NCBI GenBank assembly: GCA_946902985.2
Contig: OX336389.2
Coordinates: 345,066,444-345,130,443 of the forward strand
Direction: 5' to 3'
Length of the DNA: 64,000 nt
Origin: Meconema thalassinum
Taxonomy: Eukaryota; Arthropoda; Insecta; Orthoptera; Tettigoniidae
The notes under the pieces were generated by a model, which was not told where the DNA came from, did not search any database, and saw only the letters and a list, made by a program, of their open reading frames with translations. Numbering within the stretch: position 1 is the first letter of the stretch; every line of letters starts with the position of its first letter. Made by a program: the position numbers and the translations under genes. Shown here piece after piece: positions 35,790-46,383 of this stretch.

Positions 35790-36695
35790 ATGACCTAATA
35801 GCTTCATTTCTCATCATTGCGGTTGTAAAAATTCAATTCCTGGAACAATGTTGCAATATTGTGCGCATACGTTCTCAGCACTCAGTCCCCATGCTTGTGT
35901 TACAATTATACATTGACATGCAGTACAGACTGTACCGCCACCTTCGGGAAAACATGTTTTGTCATACCGCTGATAGCCCGTAGTTCACGTCCCTGCCACC
36001 GCCAAGGTTTGGTTAGACGTATAATATTTGTTATTCTCTAATTTAAATATAATTTAAGCTTGTACTCAATAGAAGAATTATAAAGACATTTTTCTTGTCC
36101 TGTTAACAGATTCAGGCCCAGTTTGTCATGTGCGCATTAAGCTCTTGGTTAACTAAGAGTGGGCAGGCTAATGGGTTGGTAAAGACTGGTGCATTTATTT
36201 TTACGTATTAAACGTTGTAAATGTGCAAGTAATGGAGAGAATCATGGTTTATTCTCTGTGTTGATGAGAGAAATCTACATCAGCTGTGTAAACTCAAATG
36301 ACTTCAGACGGCAATGGCTGTGCCCATGATAGCGAGAAAGGATAGGTTTTTCCAAGGTAAAACATGAAAAATTTAACTCTCTAAGATAAGTTATAATGCT
36401 AGCAAGTGATATAAATCTAAACATGTTCCAACATCCAGTTCTGTTATCAGCAACTCAGCATGCACAGTTGATAATTGTATTAAACACTGGATGGCATGAG
36501 CTGAGAAACCTCTTTTTAATTTGGGTAGGGTCAGTATGGGATGCAACAGTTTCCCCTTATACCCATGTTTTATTCTAGGAAAGTCTCAGGATTCATTGTC
36601 TCTCTTACTGGCACATGATCTTCTGGGTTGTCTTACCTACTGTTTTCTTCCATTAGATTATTCATTTAATATACTTTATTCATTTTCTAATGCAG
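35790..36695 (+). other. Intron sequence upstream of PI3K exon
   Basis: No gene recognised. Ends in a normal splice acceptor: a pyrimidine-rich TTTATTCATTTTCTAATG followed by CAG at 36693-36695. Confidence 0.5.
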
Positions 36696-36923
36696 GTTGG
36701 TGTTCAAGCGGGGCTATTTCATGGTGGAAAATCTTTAACGGAGTCGCAAAAGACTTGTGAGAAACAAGTATCAAAGGAAGGAGAATGTGAGTGGGAGGAA
36801 GATCTTCAGTTTGATTTACAAGTGTGTAATATTCCTCGCATGGCTCGTCTTTGTCTGATCGTGTACGAGATCTCCAAGACTGCTAAGGGTGTCAAGTCTC
36901 GCAGGCTCAAGGACTCTAAACAG
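36696..36923 (+). CDS. Pi3K92E: Class I PI3K catalytic subunit, C2-domain exon a
   Basis: An exon of 76 codons, phase 0 at both ends, between an acceptor (CTAATGCAG) and a donor (CAG then GTTAAA). It encodes VGVQAGLFHGGKSLTES, ECEWEEDLQFDLQVCNIPRM and ARLCLIVYEISK. In p110 proteins the same motif run appears in the C2 domain: a Q-A-G-L-F-H-G strand, W..-L-F-D-I then DLPRMARLC. That domain contacts membrane and the p85 adaptor, and the enzyme makes PIP3 in insulin/growth-factor signalling. It is a single-copy-type host gene, unlike its TE surroundings, with no stops. The gene symbol is by orthology to the insect Dp110 gene; a closely related class I paralogue cannot be excluded. Confidence 0.85.
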
Positions 36924-37010
36924 GTTAAAATGCTCGAATCATTGAATATACCATATTATAAAATCTTGAGAGTTGAAATATATGCTAACTTGATTATATT
37001 TCTATTTTAG

Positions 37011-37210
37011 GAACTGTATATCAATCCACTCGCGTGGGTTAATACTACTGTGTATGACTTCAAGAACCAACTAAAGACAGGAGCAATGACGTTATACATG
37101 TGGACATATGCCGAGGATATACAGACTGACGATATACTGCATCCATTGGGCACTGTAGTGTCAAATCCCAATGTGGAGCATGCTACAGCTCTGACCATCA
37201 CTTTTCACAG
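37011..37210 (+). CDS. Pi3K92E: Class I PI3K catalytic subunit, C2-domain exon b
   Basis: Follows the previous exon after an 87-bp intron ending TTCTATTTTAG. It has 66 codons plus 2 bases (phase 2 at the donor, CACAG then GTTGTT). The product continues ELYINPLAWVNTTVYDFKNQ, LKTGAMTLYMWTYAED, LHPLGTVVSNPN and ATALTITF. This aligns in order with the end of the p110 C2 domain (PIAWANLMLFDYKDQLKTG, CLYMW, GTVRSNPN). The next exons (helical and kinase domains) were not found in the remaining 26.8 kb, so the following intron must be at least that long or the gene is incomplete here. Confidence 0.87.
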
Positions 37211-38525
37211 GTTGTTATATAAGACCTCCTTGAGTCTACAATTTTTACTCTTTACTCTCTCAAGGGAGCAGAATCTTTTGCAATTGCTGCTTCCAGTGTA
37301 ATTTTATGTCACCATCTAAATCAAGTCTTACCTTCAGTATGATCATTTCAGGAGCTTAAGTAAATGATGGGAATAACATGCCAGATTGTGAGCAAATGAG
37401 TAATAATTAAGGTACCAAAATATTTGAAGCATGGGTAAACATGCTGACAGTGTGCTGCTCATGTGAGGGCTAGAAGCGACTTGTTGGGCATGTTTGATTC
37501 AACTCGGCACCCCTCAGTCGTGTGATCTCTGCTAAGCTGCTCATTTGTCCAATGACCAGTCGCAGCAAATGTAGGAGTATGGGACTGCACGCAAGGGCTC
37601 TCCACACCAGGGAAGTTCTTAGCCGACCATGATTTAGAATATGCTGGTGCTCAGTTTTGAATGACAAGCCTTTCCTTAACCCATTAGCTCCCAGTAATGC
37701 CATATGCTATTAACATACTGTGGAAATGTAGGCGAGCTGATGCTGGCTTGTGCTGCAACAGAGGTTTGCAGTTTTTACAATCTTTGGCTTGAAGTAGTGG
37801 TTGTGTCTTAGGAAGCTTTTGACATATTAGAGTGGCTTGTTGGCGGTAGCAGTCTCGTGGAGTTCAGATGAGATTCTTGAAGAGTGAAAATCGTGGACCT
37901 ATCTTATTTGTAATACCAATACTATATGACCTATTCTTCCCTGTGTTTAGTTTGTCAGTAATGAATCAATGAAACCTTCCGTAACATTAAAATGTCAACA
38001 GTGGCAATAATTATCTCTATCCAGCAGTGTCCTAAAAAGTGTGATACCATGTGGTATCCCTGTGCATTTACGATATCAAACCATGGATAAAGGGTTTCAC
38101 AATATTTCGCTAGTGCCATATTGATGCACGTGTGCTGCCCCGAAGTGAAAATCACATGTCCTGATTTTGTTAATTTCTTCTCAGGAAAAAATAAATAAAA
38201 ATGAAGCAAACAAAACTACACACAATTTTTTTGTAATAGTTTTGAATGACCGTGTCTAAACCCTAATATCATGCACAAAATAATATACATAACACAGTCT
38301 GTAATTATTCTTCTACTTCAGGGAACTTTGCCTTTTTTCACAGGTTTTGCAAAGAGTTCTGAAGTACCGTAAGTCCTCCATTTTCTTTTACAGTCTCAAC
38401 ATACAACATATTTCATGCCCATTACTTTCTACTCCTGCTTCCTTCATCGTTTAAAGCTTTTCCCCCGCAGTAAATGATCTTGCCTTTCTTATCACACATG
38501 GTTTTTACTTGCTCACTAGCTAGTT
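37211..38525 (+). other. Intron sequence downstream of PI3K exons
   Basis: No recognisable gene or element end. ORFs of 60-85 codons lack known motifs. Confidence 0.45.
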
Positions 38526-39604
38526 AGCTCAACTTAGAATAGGTACACTGAATGTCGGATCAATGACTGGACGAGGAAGAGAATTAGCCGATTTGATGGA
38601 GAGGAGAAATATTGAAATTCTATGTGTACAGGAAACTCGGTGGAAAGGAAACAAAGCAAAAGAGCTTGGCAATGGTTACAAAATACTGTACAGTGGAACA
38701 AACAAGCTAGGAAGGAATGGTGTGGGAATCATTATATCAAAAAATGTGAAGTCCTGCCTGGTGAGCGTTCAAGAGAACGTTAACAGGAGAAATGACCGAA
38801 TAATGAGTATTAAACTATGTCTCGAGGGTATATTTAACATCGTATGCGTGTATGCACCCCCAAGTTGGTTGTGATGAGGAAGATAAGGATACTTTCTGGA
38901 AGAGGAAATCAATAGCTTGCCGGCTGAAGAGAGAGTATTTTTAGGGGGCGATTTGAATGGTCATGTGGGTAATAATGAAGGAAGAGAACTAGTAAGGAGA
39001 GTGCATGGAGGCTGGGGAATAGGCGAGAGAAATGCGGAAGGTCAGAGAGTGGTAAATTTTGCACTGGGAGTAGACTTTGCTATATGTAACACCTTTTTTA
39101 AGAAATGTGACCAGCAACTGGTAACATATAAGAGTGGAGGAAACGAAAGTCAAATAGATTATATTATGTGTAGAAGACAACATCTGAAGGAAGTGAAGAA
39201 CTGTAAAGTCATAGCAGGAGAATATGTAGTCCCACAACACAGAGTGTTATTTGTAGATTACCAGTATGTTACCAGCAAGCCACACCTAGAAGAGAAAACA
39301 GTGCCAAAAATCAAATGGTGGAGATTAGAAGATCCAACTATGATCAGAGAGTTCAAAGCTGAAGTCTTACAGCAGTATCAACACACAGAAGGACTACAGA
39401 AATGGTGGGAAGTGAACAGTAAAATAATACGACAAGCAGGGGAAGGCGTTTTAGGTAAGGCCTCAGGTTAAGGTGCTACAGACAAAGAAACTTGGTTTAT
39501 TCTAAGAAGTATTCATTTCAGGTTCCGTGTTGACAGTTTTATGAAATATAAGAATTTCCAGAATTTCTGCCCAATCAACACTTTTTGTTGTTATTTTATT
39601 GTCC

Positions 39605-39655
39605 TTGAGGGTACATGTTTCGGAATTCTCTCAATTCCTTCTTCAGCCCATCACA
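39605..39655 (-). ncRNA. Hammerhead ribozyme motif in Penelope arm (left)
   Basis: On the - strand the order is GGG, then CTGAAGA (the CUGANGA core), then stem II GGAATT with loop GAGAG and AATTCC, then GAAA, then CATGTA and CCC. GGG and CCC close stem I, with an outer TCCT/AGGA pairing beyond an internal loop. Stem III would be a minimal palindromic ACATGT, which favours a dimeric hammerhead. Penelope-like elements are known to carry type-I hammerheads with very short stem III, so family context and motif agree. Cleavage would follow the GTA triplet. Activity is inferred only. Confidence 0.75.
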
Positions 39656-40634
39656 TGTTAGGAAACATCTATAAAAAGACAATGTTACAAACCCTTTTAA
39701 ATGTAAAAAAAAAAAACAACACATGTTTATACAACAACGAAAGCACATAAAAATTGTTAAAAATTTAACGTAACACATGCAATTTTTGAAATAAAAAACA
39801 CTTCATGACTTCTTACAACCTATCCCACATGAATGTCATATTGACATCCATTGTACTACCGGTATCTCGTATGTGGTGAAAAAAGTCTGTGTGTGAATAA
39901 ATAAAAATGGAGCATTTTGGAAAAGAATGTTAAAATTATCTAAAATACTGTTCGTGTCCTTGAACGAATTCACATTCTTGAACTTGTGACGTTGACAGTT
40001 GAGTTCTGGTAATTCATGGCATTTGATACTCTGAAATGTTGAGGCATTGTCAAATGTACTGACGGTTGAGGTCTACCGGTATATTATTCTTGGAAGCTGA
40101 CTCAACCTTGTTGAAACAAAGTAATTTTTGAAGAACATTGAGCTGATTTGTTTAAAATTTTGTCCACGGACCTGAAATGAATTCGTTGGAGGGTAAAGTT
40201 TGTAAACGAAATTGAATTTAAACAAATCACAGACTAATGGATAAAATGAATTAAACTTACATTGGACGAATTTGAGTTGGAAGCGCCGGTTGTAAACTAA
40301 TGGATCAATTGATTCTCATACCTGAAGAAAAAGAAATGAACGTTGTGATGCATCATTACGACACCTTTAATGTTAACGCGGACTGGAAGGTTGAATGTGG
40401 ACTACTTACTGACGTCGGTGGTGACAACACGTCGTGGTTCACTGGAGGTTAAGCTTCGTGCTGCCTGCTGTAGAGGGGAAGCATCGTGTGGGTGGGCGGG
40501 GGAGGGGATGGAGCAACGAGACGTTTTGAAGTAAACAGCGAGGTCGGGTGAGGGGGGTATACTGATGTAATATAAAGCTTTGAGATCCCTATGGCGGTTT
40601 AAATTTTTTGGAGTTAAGGTGGTCTGCTAACCTA

Positions 40635-40960
40635 TCAAACCAACACATTGGTCTCAAAATTAATTTCATTCAAGTTTTTGTGCGAGTTAGATCTTTGAAA
40701 AGTGTTGACATGTATGTTCTCCAATATGTTCATTAAACTGCCTTTGGACACAAAATGCAATGCGTTGACATCATTTTCTATGCTGATAAACTCTTGTCCA
40801 CTTTCTTCCATGTGTGACGCCATTGCTGAAAATTTCTTATGTTTCGTTGGTGAAACATGCTCAGCATAACGAATGCGTAAGCTCCTATCCGCTTGTCCAA
40901 CGTAATTAGATGTGCATTTATTACATTTGATTTCGTACACTCCCGATTTGGAGTATTTGT
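40635..40960 (-). pseudogene. Penelope GIY-YIG endonuclease domain
   Basis: Reads MYEIKCNKCTSNYVGQADRS, then LRIRYAEH. It contains the Cys pair preceding the YVG (YIG-equivalent) strand, the conserved Arg and His, and a following KKFSAMASHMEESG segment. These are features of the Penelope-type GIY-YIG endonuclease that nicks target DNA. The ORF ends at 40635, and the N-terminal linker to the RT is decayed (about 40960-41230). A second, + strand copy of the C-terminal segment is at 46411-46644. Confidence 0.8.
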
Positions 40961-41232
40961 TGGTGGTGTTAATTTTGCTTGAGTTGAAAAAATTTTTGAA
41001 GTTGGAATTGTTCGTTTTGAACGCGATATTTAGGTTGTGTTTCTTTAAAATGTTAGTCTACATAGGTAAAGGTGGCAAATGTTTTCTTGACGGGTTCATT
41101 TTTGACTAATTTAGTTATGGGGTTGTTTTTTATTTTATAGATCAGGTTATTGATGTAATTGTGACTCAGGTTATTGATGTAATTGTGACTATAACCATTG
41201 GCATTGGCTAGTTGATGAATAACATTTAATTC

Positions 41233-43434
41233 TTATTGCAAATCTCGTTGGGACAGTGGCAGACTTAGGGCTATGTTTACGACGCTGGTGAAGGTTGCCT
41301 TTTTATGACTGCCAGGGTGGTTGGAGTCGTGACGTATGGTTGTGCATGATTGAGATGGTTTCCTATAGATTTTGTAATGAAGTCTGTTGTCCTTTCTTGT
41401 TATAGTGAGATCCAAATAATTGATTTCATTGTTGACTTCAGATTCCAGGGTGAATTTAATAATGTTGTCAATTTTGTTCAATATCCCTAATATATGCTCT
41501 GCTCTAAGACATTGTTCGTTAATGATCATGAAAACTTCATCGACGTACCTGCCCCAAAATTCAATCCCATCAATGTGGTTGACTATTGTTTCAAATTCCA
41601 AATGATCTAGCTAGAATGCCGGAGGGGGGGGGGGTCCCATTGCGAGACCTTCGGATTGTTTGTATATTTTACCATTAAACGTGAATACGTTGTTATTGGT
41701 CACAAGCTCTAGTATTGACGTTAACTCCTCAATTTCTACTTTTGAAGGAAAAGGAAGCTTGTAGTTTAACGTGACCATTAATCTTGAGATCATGAGTCAC
41801 GGGTTTCTACTTTTGAGAGTTCGCTATTGTTGATCAACTGATTGTGGATGATTTCTATGGTTCTTTTTACTGGTATGTTGGTGTACATGTCTTTGATGTC
41901 TATTGAGTGTATGGTATTCATCATCATCATCATCATCTTGAGCAGTTTCCAACCGCTGGTCGGGCCTGCTTGGAACATAAGCCTCTCCATCGTTTCCTGT
42001 CCATCCACCATCTCTCGTCATTTACTGTGTCCCAGCACACTCCTCTTTCCTCCACACTCTTCTTAACTCCTTTTGTCCATCTGTCCCTTGGTCTTCCCCT
42101 TGGCCTCCTTCCCGTCATTTCCATTCCAAACATCTTCTTCGGTATCCTCTCCTCTTCCATCCTCCTCACATGTCCATACCATTGTAGCCTAGATCGCTCT
42201 ATTCTATTTTGCAATGGTTCCTCTCTTACCATCTCCCTGACTCTCTCATTCCTTACTCTGTCCATTCTTGTCACTCCTACCCTACTCCTCTGGAACTTCA
42301 TCTCCACTGCTCGTATTTTATTCTTGTCCCTTTCCTTTAATTTCAAACCTATTGTTTTTTCGCAGAAATGCAAAGTATTTCTGAAGGACATGTTGGCCTT
42401 GAACTTTTAGTGTCTATTGAGGTACTGTTGTGCAATTTTTGCAAGCTTATAAGTCGGGTTATTTTTGAAATTGACTGTTGGTCTAATTGGTATGCTTGGT
42501 TTGTGAATTTTTGGTAATGACCTTAGTGTGGGTAGGCTTGGGTTCATGCTCATGAATTTGGTAGCCTGTTTTTCATCTATAATGAAAATTGTGTTTTTCA
42601 TAAGTTGCTTAACTTGTTTTTGGATGGAGTTGGTCGGATCGTTCTTAATTTCTGCGAAATTCGCTGTGTTGAGAAAATTGTTCGTTTTTTTAATGTAATC
42701 ATCATTGTTCATTAAAACAATGGCGTTTCCCTTGTCAGCTTTTGTTATGATTATACTATTGTCGTTGATTTTATTAACGAGATTCTTGAATTGCGCTCTG
42801 TTGTGATTGTTCTTGTTTTTGTTGTTTTTCCTGGTGTTTATGATTTTTTTTAAATTTTCTTATTGGTGTCGAATCTTGCTGCGTTTTGTTCCTCATCGGC
42901 AATTTTCTTATAGCCGCTTCGGTCTCTGCTACTAGATTTATTAATTCATTGTCATTGTAACTCTGATCCCAATTGTGTTTGGGTCCTTTCTGAAGGATAT
43001 CCGATTCGTTCTGGTCTAATGCAATGTTAGTAAGATTTTTGACCGGATTCTGGAAAGCCTGTGGGTTGTTTTCCCCTGATGGGTTCTGGTTTGTTGGTGT
43101 TTTTTGTGTGTTCAACAGGTTTAGGAATTTGTGATTAAGAGCATTGACCTACCTCGTGACGCACGCGTGTCATCTGACGTACAATGTTCTGGTAACTGTC
43201 CCATTCTTTTTTGTCGGTTAAATTGGCTGCTTTCAAATGTGCACGGTATATTAAGTTATTAATGTTGCTCTTCTTCATGTGTAAGAATTTGATTTCCCGT
43301 TTGAGAACTTTATCGTTAATCAAAAACTGAGTATGTCTGTCATATTGGTTCGAATGACCCTTTCTTTGAAATCCTTTTAGGTGCTTAGGTGTTGACTTAC
43401 CTGACTTATTTCCTTTATCTCCTAAGTGGAGCAT
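41233..43434 (-). pseudogene. Penelope reverse transcriptase, broken
   Basis: N-terminal piece 43434-43135 (LKGFQRKGHSNQYD, QNIVRQMTRVRHE), then 43115-42774 and 42712-42407. The last has ATKFMSMNPSLPTLRSLPKI, then HKPSIPIRPTVNFKNNPTYK, which is RT motif 1-2 of Penelope elements. A LINE fragment splits the next segment, SFRNT before and IHSIDIKDMYTNIPVKRT after. FTFNGKIYKQSEGLAMG follows, then a G-run (about 41623-41633 on +) that shifts frame. The catalytic box reads WGRYVDEVFMI, with YVDE instead of YVDD. The thumb-like region follows: NEINYLDLTITRKDNRLHYK. Non-functional. Confidence 0.82.
41919..42374 (-). mobile_element. LINE 3' fragment inside Penelope element
   Basis: A 456-bp 5'-truncated piece with a (CAT)n start on the + strand and a 5-bp flanking repeat GTATT (41914-41918, 42375-42379). 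It encodes only the LINE C-terminus: KIRAVEMKFQRSRVGVTRMD, RLQWYGHVRRMEEERIPKK, RRPRGRPRDRW. Removing it joins the Penelope frame SFRNT to IHSIDIKDMY. It belongs to the same family as the element at 59723-61800. Confidence 0.85.
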
Positions 43435-46331
43435 AGGGCATCAATGAATTTCCGCCATCGGACTCTGTTCTGCGCCATCCTCCTTATCTTGTTCCAGGTC
43501 TTCCCTCCTTTCTCCATTCCTTCTGTTATTACACTCCTCCTCCAGGTGTTCCTTGGTCTGCCTCTTCGCCTGCTACCTTGTGAATTCCATTCCAGGGCTT
43601 GTCTTGCTATGTTGTCTCCATCTCGTCATAATGTAAGCCCAATCCATTTCCATTTCCTACGACGCATCTCAATTTAAATGGGTGTTTGCTGTGTTCTTCT
43701 CCATAGCTCTCCATAGCTCTTCATTGGAGATAACTTGCGGCCACCATATCCTCAGGATATTCCTCAAGCATCTATTCACAAATATTTGGAGTCTGTTAAT
43801 CAGTTGTTTGTTGGTCTTCCAAGTTTCACACCCATAGAGCAATATTGACTTGACATTTGAATTGAAGATGCGAAGTTTGGTATAGGTGTTAATTTCCCTT
43901 GCTTTCCAAATTGGTCTCAACATTGCGAATGCTCCTTTAGCCTTATTTATTCTATTTCCTATATCGTCCATAGTACCTCCCTCAGTGGTGACCATACTTC
44001 CCAGGTAGCAAAACTGTTTGACTTGATCGATCTCTTGATTCCCTAGAAACAATGGTGCCTTATTTCGGTTATTATGGCGCATCTCCTTGGTTTTCCTTCC
44101 ATTGAACTTCAATCCCACCTCAGATGCTTCAGTTCTTAAATCATTCAGCTTTGCTTCCATATCTTTTGTAACTGCTGGCTAGCAGGCACAGGTCGTCTGC
44201 GAAATCCAGGTCCTCCAACCTGTCTGTAAGTCCCCACTGGATACCTCTTCGGCGATTCATTGCTTTCTTCATGATAAGATCCAGCACCATGAGAAATAAT
44301 ATTGGAGACAGCAAACATCCTTGTTTAACTCCTGTATTTACTGGAATGGGCTCCGACAACATCCCGTGATGTAAAACTTGACAGGTGTAATTCTCATACA
44401 TTTCTTGAGTAATCTTTATAATTTTCTTTGGAATCCCAAACTCTTTCATGGCTTGCCAAATCTTCTCTCTCATTATACTATCAAACGCCTTTTCAAAATC
44501 AACGAATAGTAAGTACAGTGACGATTGCAGTTCTGTTGATTGTTCTATAATTATGCTCAATGTATTGATCTGGTCTGTACAAGAAAAGCCTTCTCTAAAT
44601 CCTGCTTGTACTTTTCTCAGCCTTAAATTAACTCTCTGTTCTATCCTTTCTAGGATTACTCGGGAGAGTACCTTACTTGGGATTGAAAGGAGAGTAATCC
44701 CTCTCCAGTTGTCACATTCCAATAAATCTCCTTTCTTCGGAAGCTTGATCATCAGTCCTTTCTTCCAGTCTGTAGGAATCTTCTCTTCTTCCCAGATCTT
44801 CTCAAAGAATGGGAGTAGAATCTCAACTGTAGTGTCCATATCTACTTTCAAGGCTTCCGATGGAATGTTGTCCATACCTGCTGCCTTACTGTTCCTTAGT
44901 TGTTTCATAGCCTTTTGTATCTCTGTTCTTGATGGTGGTTCTGTGCCTATAGCCGTATCTTCCTGCTCCTCTTCTATCATGTCCACTGTCTCTCTTTCCT
45001 CGCTTATTCCCTGATTCAAGATCTCCAGAAAATGTTCTCTCCATCTTCCTAGTTGTTCCTTTTGTGTAGACAGTAATCTCCCATCTTTGGCTTTCACAGG
45101 TTTATCAAAACTAGAGAATTTTCCTGTTAATCTTTTGGTTATGTGATATAGGGTTCTACTATCGTTGTTTTGCGCTGCCATCTCTGCTTGTGTTGCTAAA
45201 TTATTGATAAATACTCTTTTATCACGTCGAAAACTCCTCTTCACTATTTTGTTAACTTGGTTTTCACAGTTTCCCATGTCTCAGAAGTAACCCATGCCTC
45301 CCTTCCTCTCTCTCTCTCTCTCTCTTGCCTAAAACCTTTTCACATGTATTGATATAGGTACTCTCTATGTTCTTCCAGTTCTGTTCAATATCCTTTCCTT
45401 CTTCTTCCTCTCTCAGCAGTTGAAATCGGTTTCTCACCTCTAGTGAGAAATGTTGTTGCGCCTCCTTATCCTTCAATTTATCGAAGTTGTACCTTATCCT
45501 CCCCTTTTGATGAATGTGCCTAGTACTTGCTATCTTCAATCGGAACGTAGCTATTACTAAATGATGGTCACTTCCCACATCATCTCCTCTCTTGTTCCTC
45601 GCGTCCAACAGGGAAGTTCACCATGTCTTGCTTATAGTGAAATGGTCAATCTGGTTCTCCGTTTTGTGGTCCGGAGACACCCAAGTCACATTATGGCAGT
45701 TCTTATGAGGAAAGATCGTACCTCCTATCGCCAAGCAATGGTTGCTTCAGAATTCAATAAGTTTGTCGCCATTCTCATTTCCAGTACCTATACCATGTCT
45801 CCCCATTATATTTTCTATTCCTTGATTATCACTTCCAACTTTCGCATTCAAGTCTCTCATCACGACTACTATATCCCTTTTCTTCACTTTTATCAAGGTT
45901 CGATGTAACTGACCGTAAAATTGTTCTTTTCTTTCTTCTTCTCCCGTCTCTGGTGGTGCATAGCACTGCACCACTGTGATTGGTCTAACTCTTGATGCAA
46001 ATCGGGCTACTATTATCCTTTCTGAGACTGGTTACCACTCCATCAAGCTTCTCCTTGTCTTTTGTGTGATCAGTAAACCAACGCCCTCTCAATGTTCTTC
46101 TTCTGTTCCTGAGTACAACAACGAGTCCCCTTCCTGGGTCCTTATTTCCCCGAACCCACTCCATCTCATCTCACTCAAACCTAGTAAGTCCAACCTGTAG
46201 CGCTTCATTTCCCTAGATACTTCGGCCAGTCTACCTGTCTGCCACATTGTTTGTACGTTCCAAATTCCAATTCTCGTGTCCGATTTCATGCTGAAGGTCA
46301 AATCCGTTTTATCCATCCGGCTTCTATTCAT
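43428..46331 (-). pseudogene. LINE endonuclease-RT, broken but long
   Basis: Endonuclease: IGIWNVQTMWQTGRLAEVSR, LLGLSEMRWSGFGE (46331-46089), then QCYAPPETGEEE and VVVMRDLNAKVGSDN (45974-45747), then DVGSDHHLVIATFRLK (45608-45264). RT: a 378-codon ORF (45277-44141) with NSKAAGMDNIPSEALK, NWRGITLLSIPSKVLSR, GFREGFSCTDQI, LFVDFEKAFDSIMREK, GVKQGCLLSPILF and LDFADDLCLLASS. C-terminus (44160-43669 and on to 43428): FCYLGSMVTTEGGTMDDI, LLYGCETWK, RGRPRNTWRRS, RVRWRKFIDALCST. Overlapping ORF ends show small frameshifts at about 44150, 45270, 45700 and 46030. Endonuclease and RT motifs are all present; not functional as it stands. Confidence 0.85.
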
Positions 46332-46383
46332 TTCTGTTTCTGTAATAGGAGTAATCTCGGGTGTGTAGGTTATTGGCCTTCAG
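43428..46383 (-). mobile_element. LINE lying at the Penelope inversion junction
   Basis: About 2.95 kb, from endonuclease to C-terminus, between the - strand Penelope 5' region and the + strand inverted arm. No clear target duplication. Its position exactly at the junction means that Penelope sequence between the two orientations is missing or was very short. Confidence 0.75.

Noticed and set aside
41897..42421. 11-bp direct repeat TGTCTATTGAG (41897-41907 and 42411-42421) around the LINE fragment in the Penelope element
   Set aside because: It lies outside the true junctions. The Penelope frame is restored with the closer repeat GTATT, so the longer match is taken as coincidence.
44448..45014. 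188-codon + strand ORF
   Set aside because: Antisense shadow of the LINE reverse transcriptase on the - strand.
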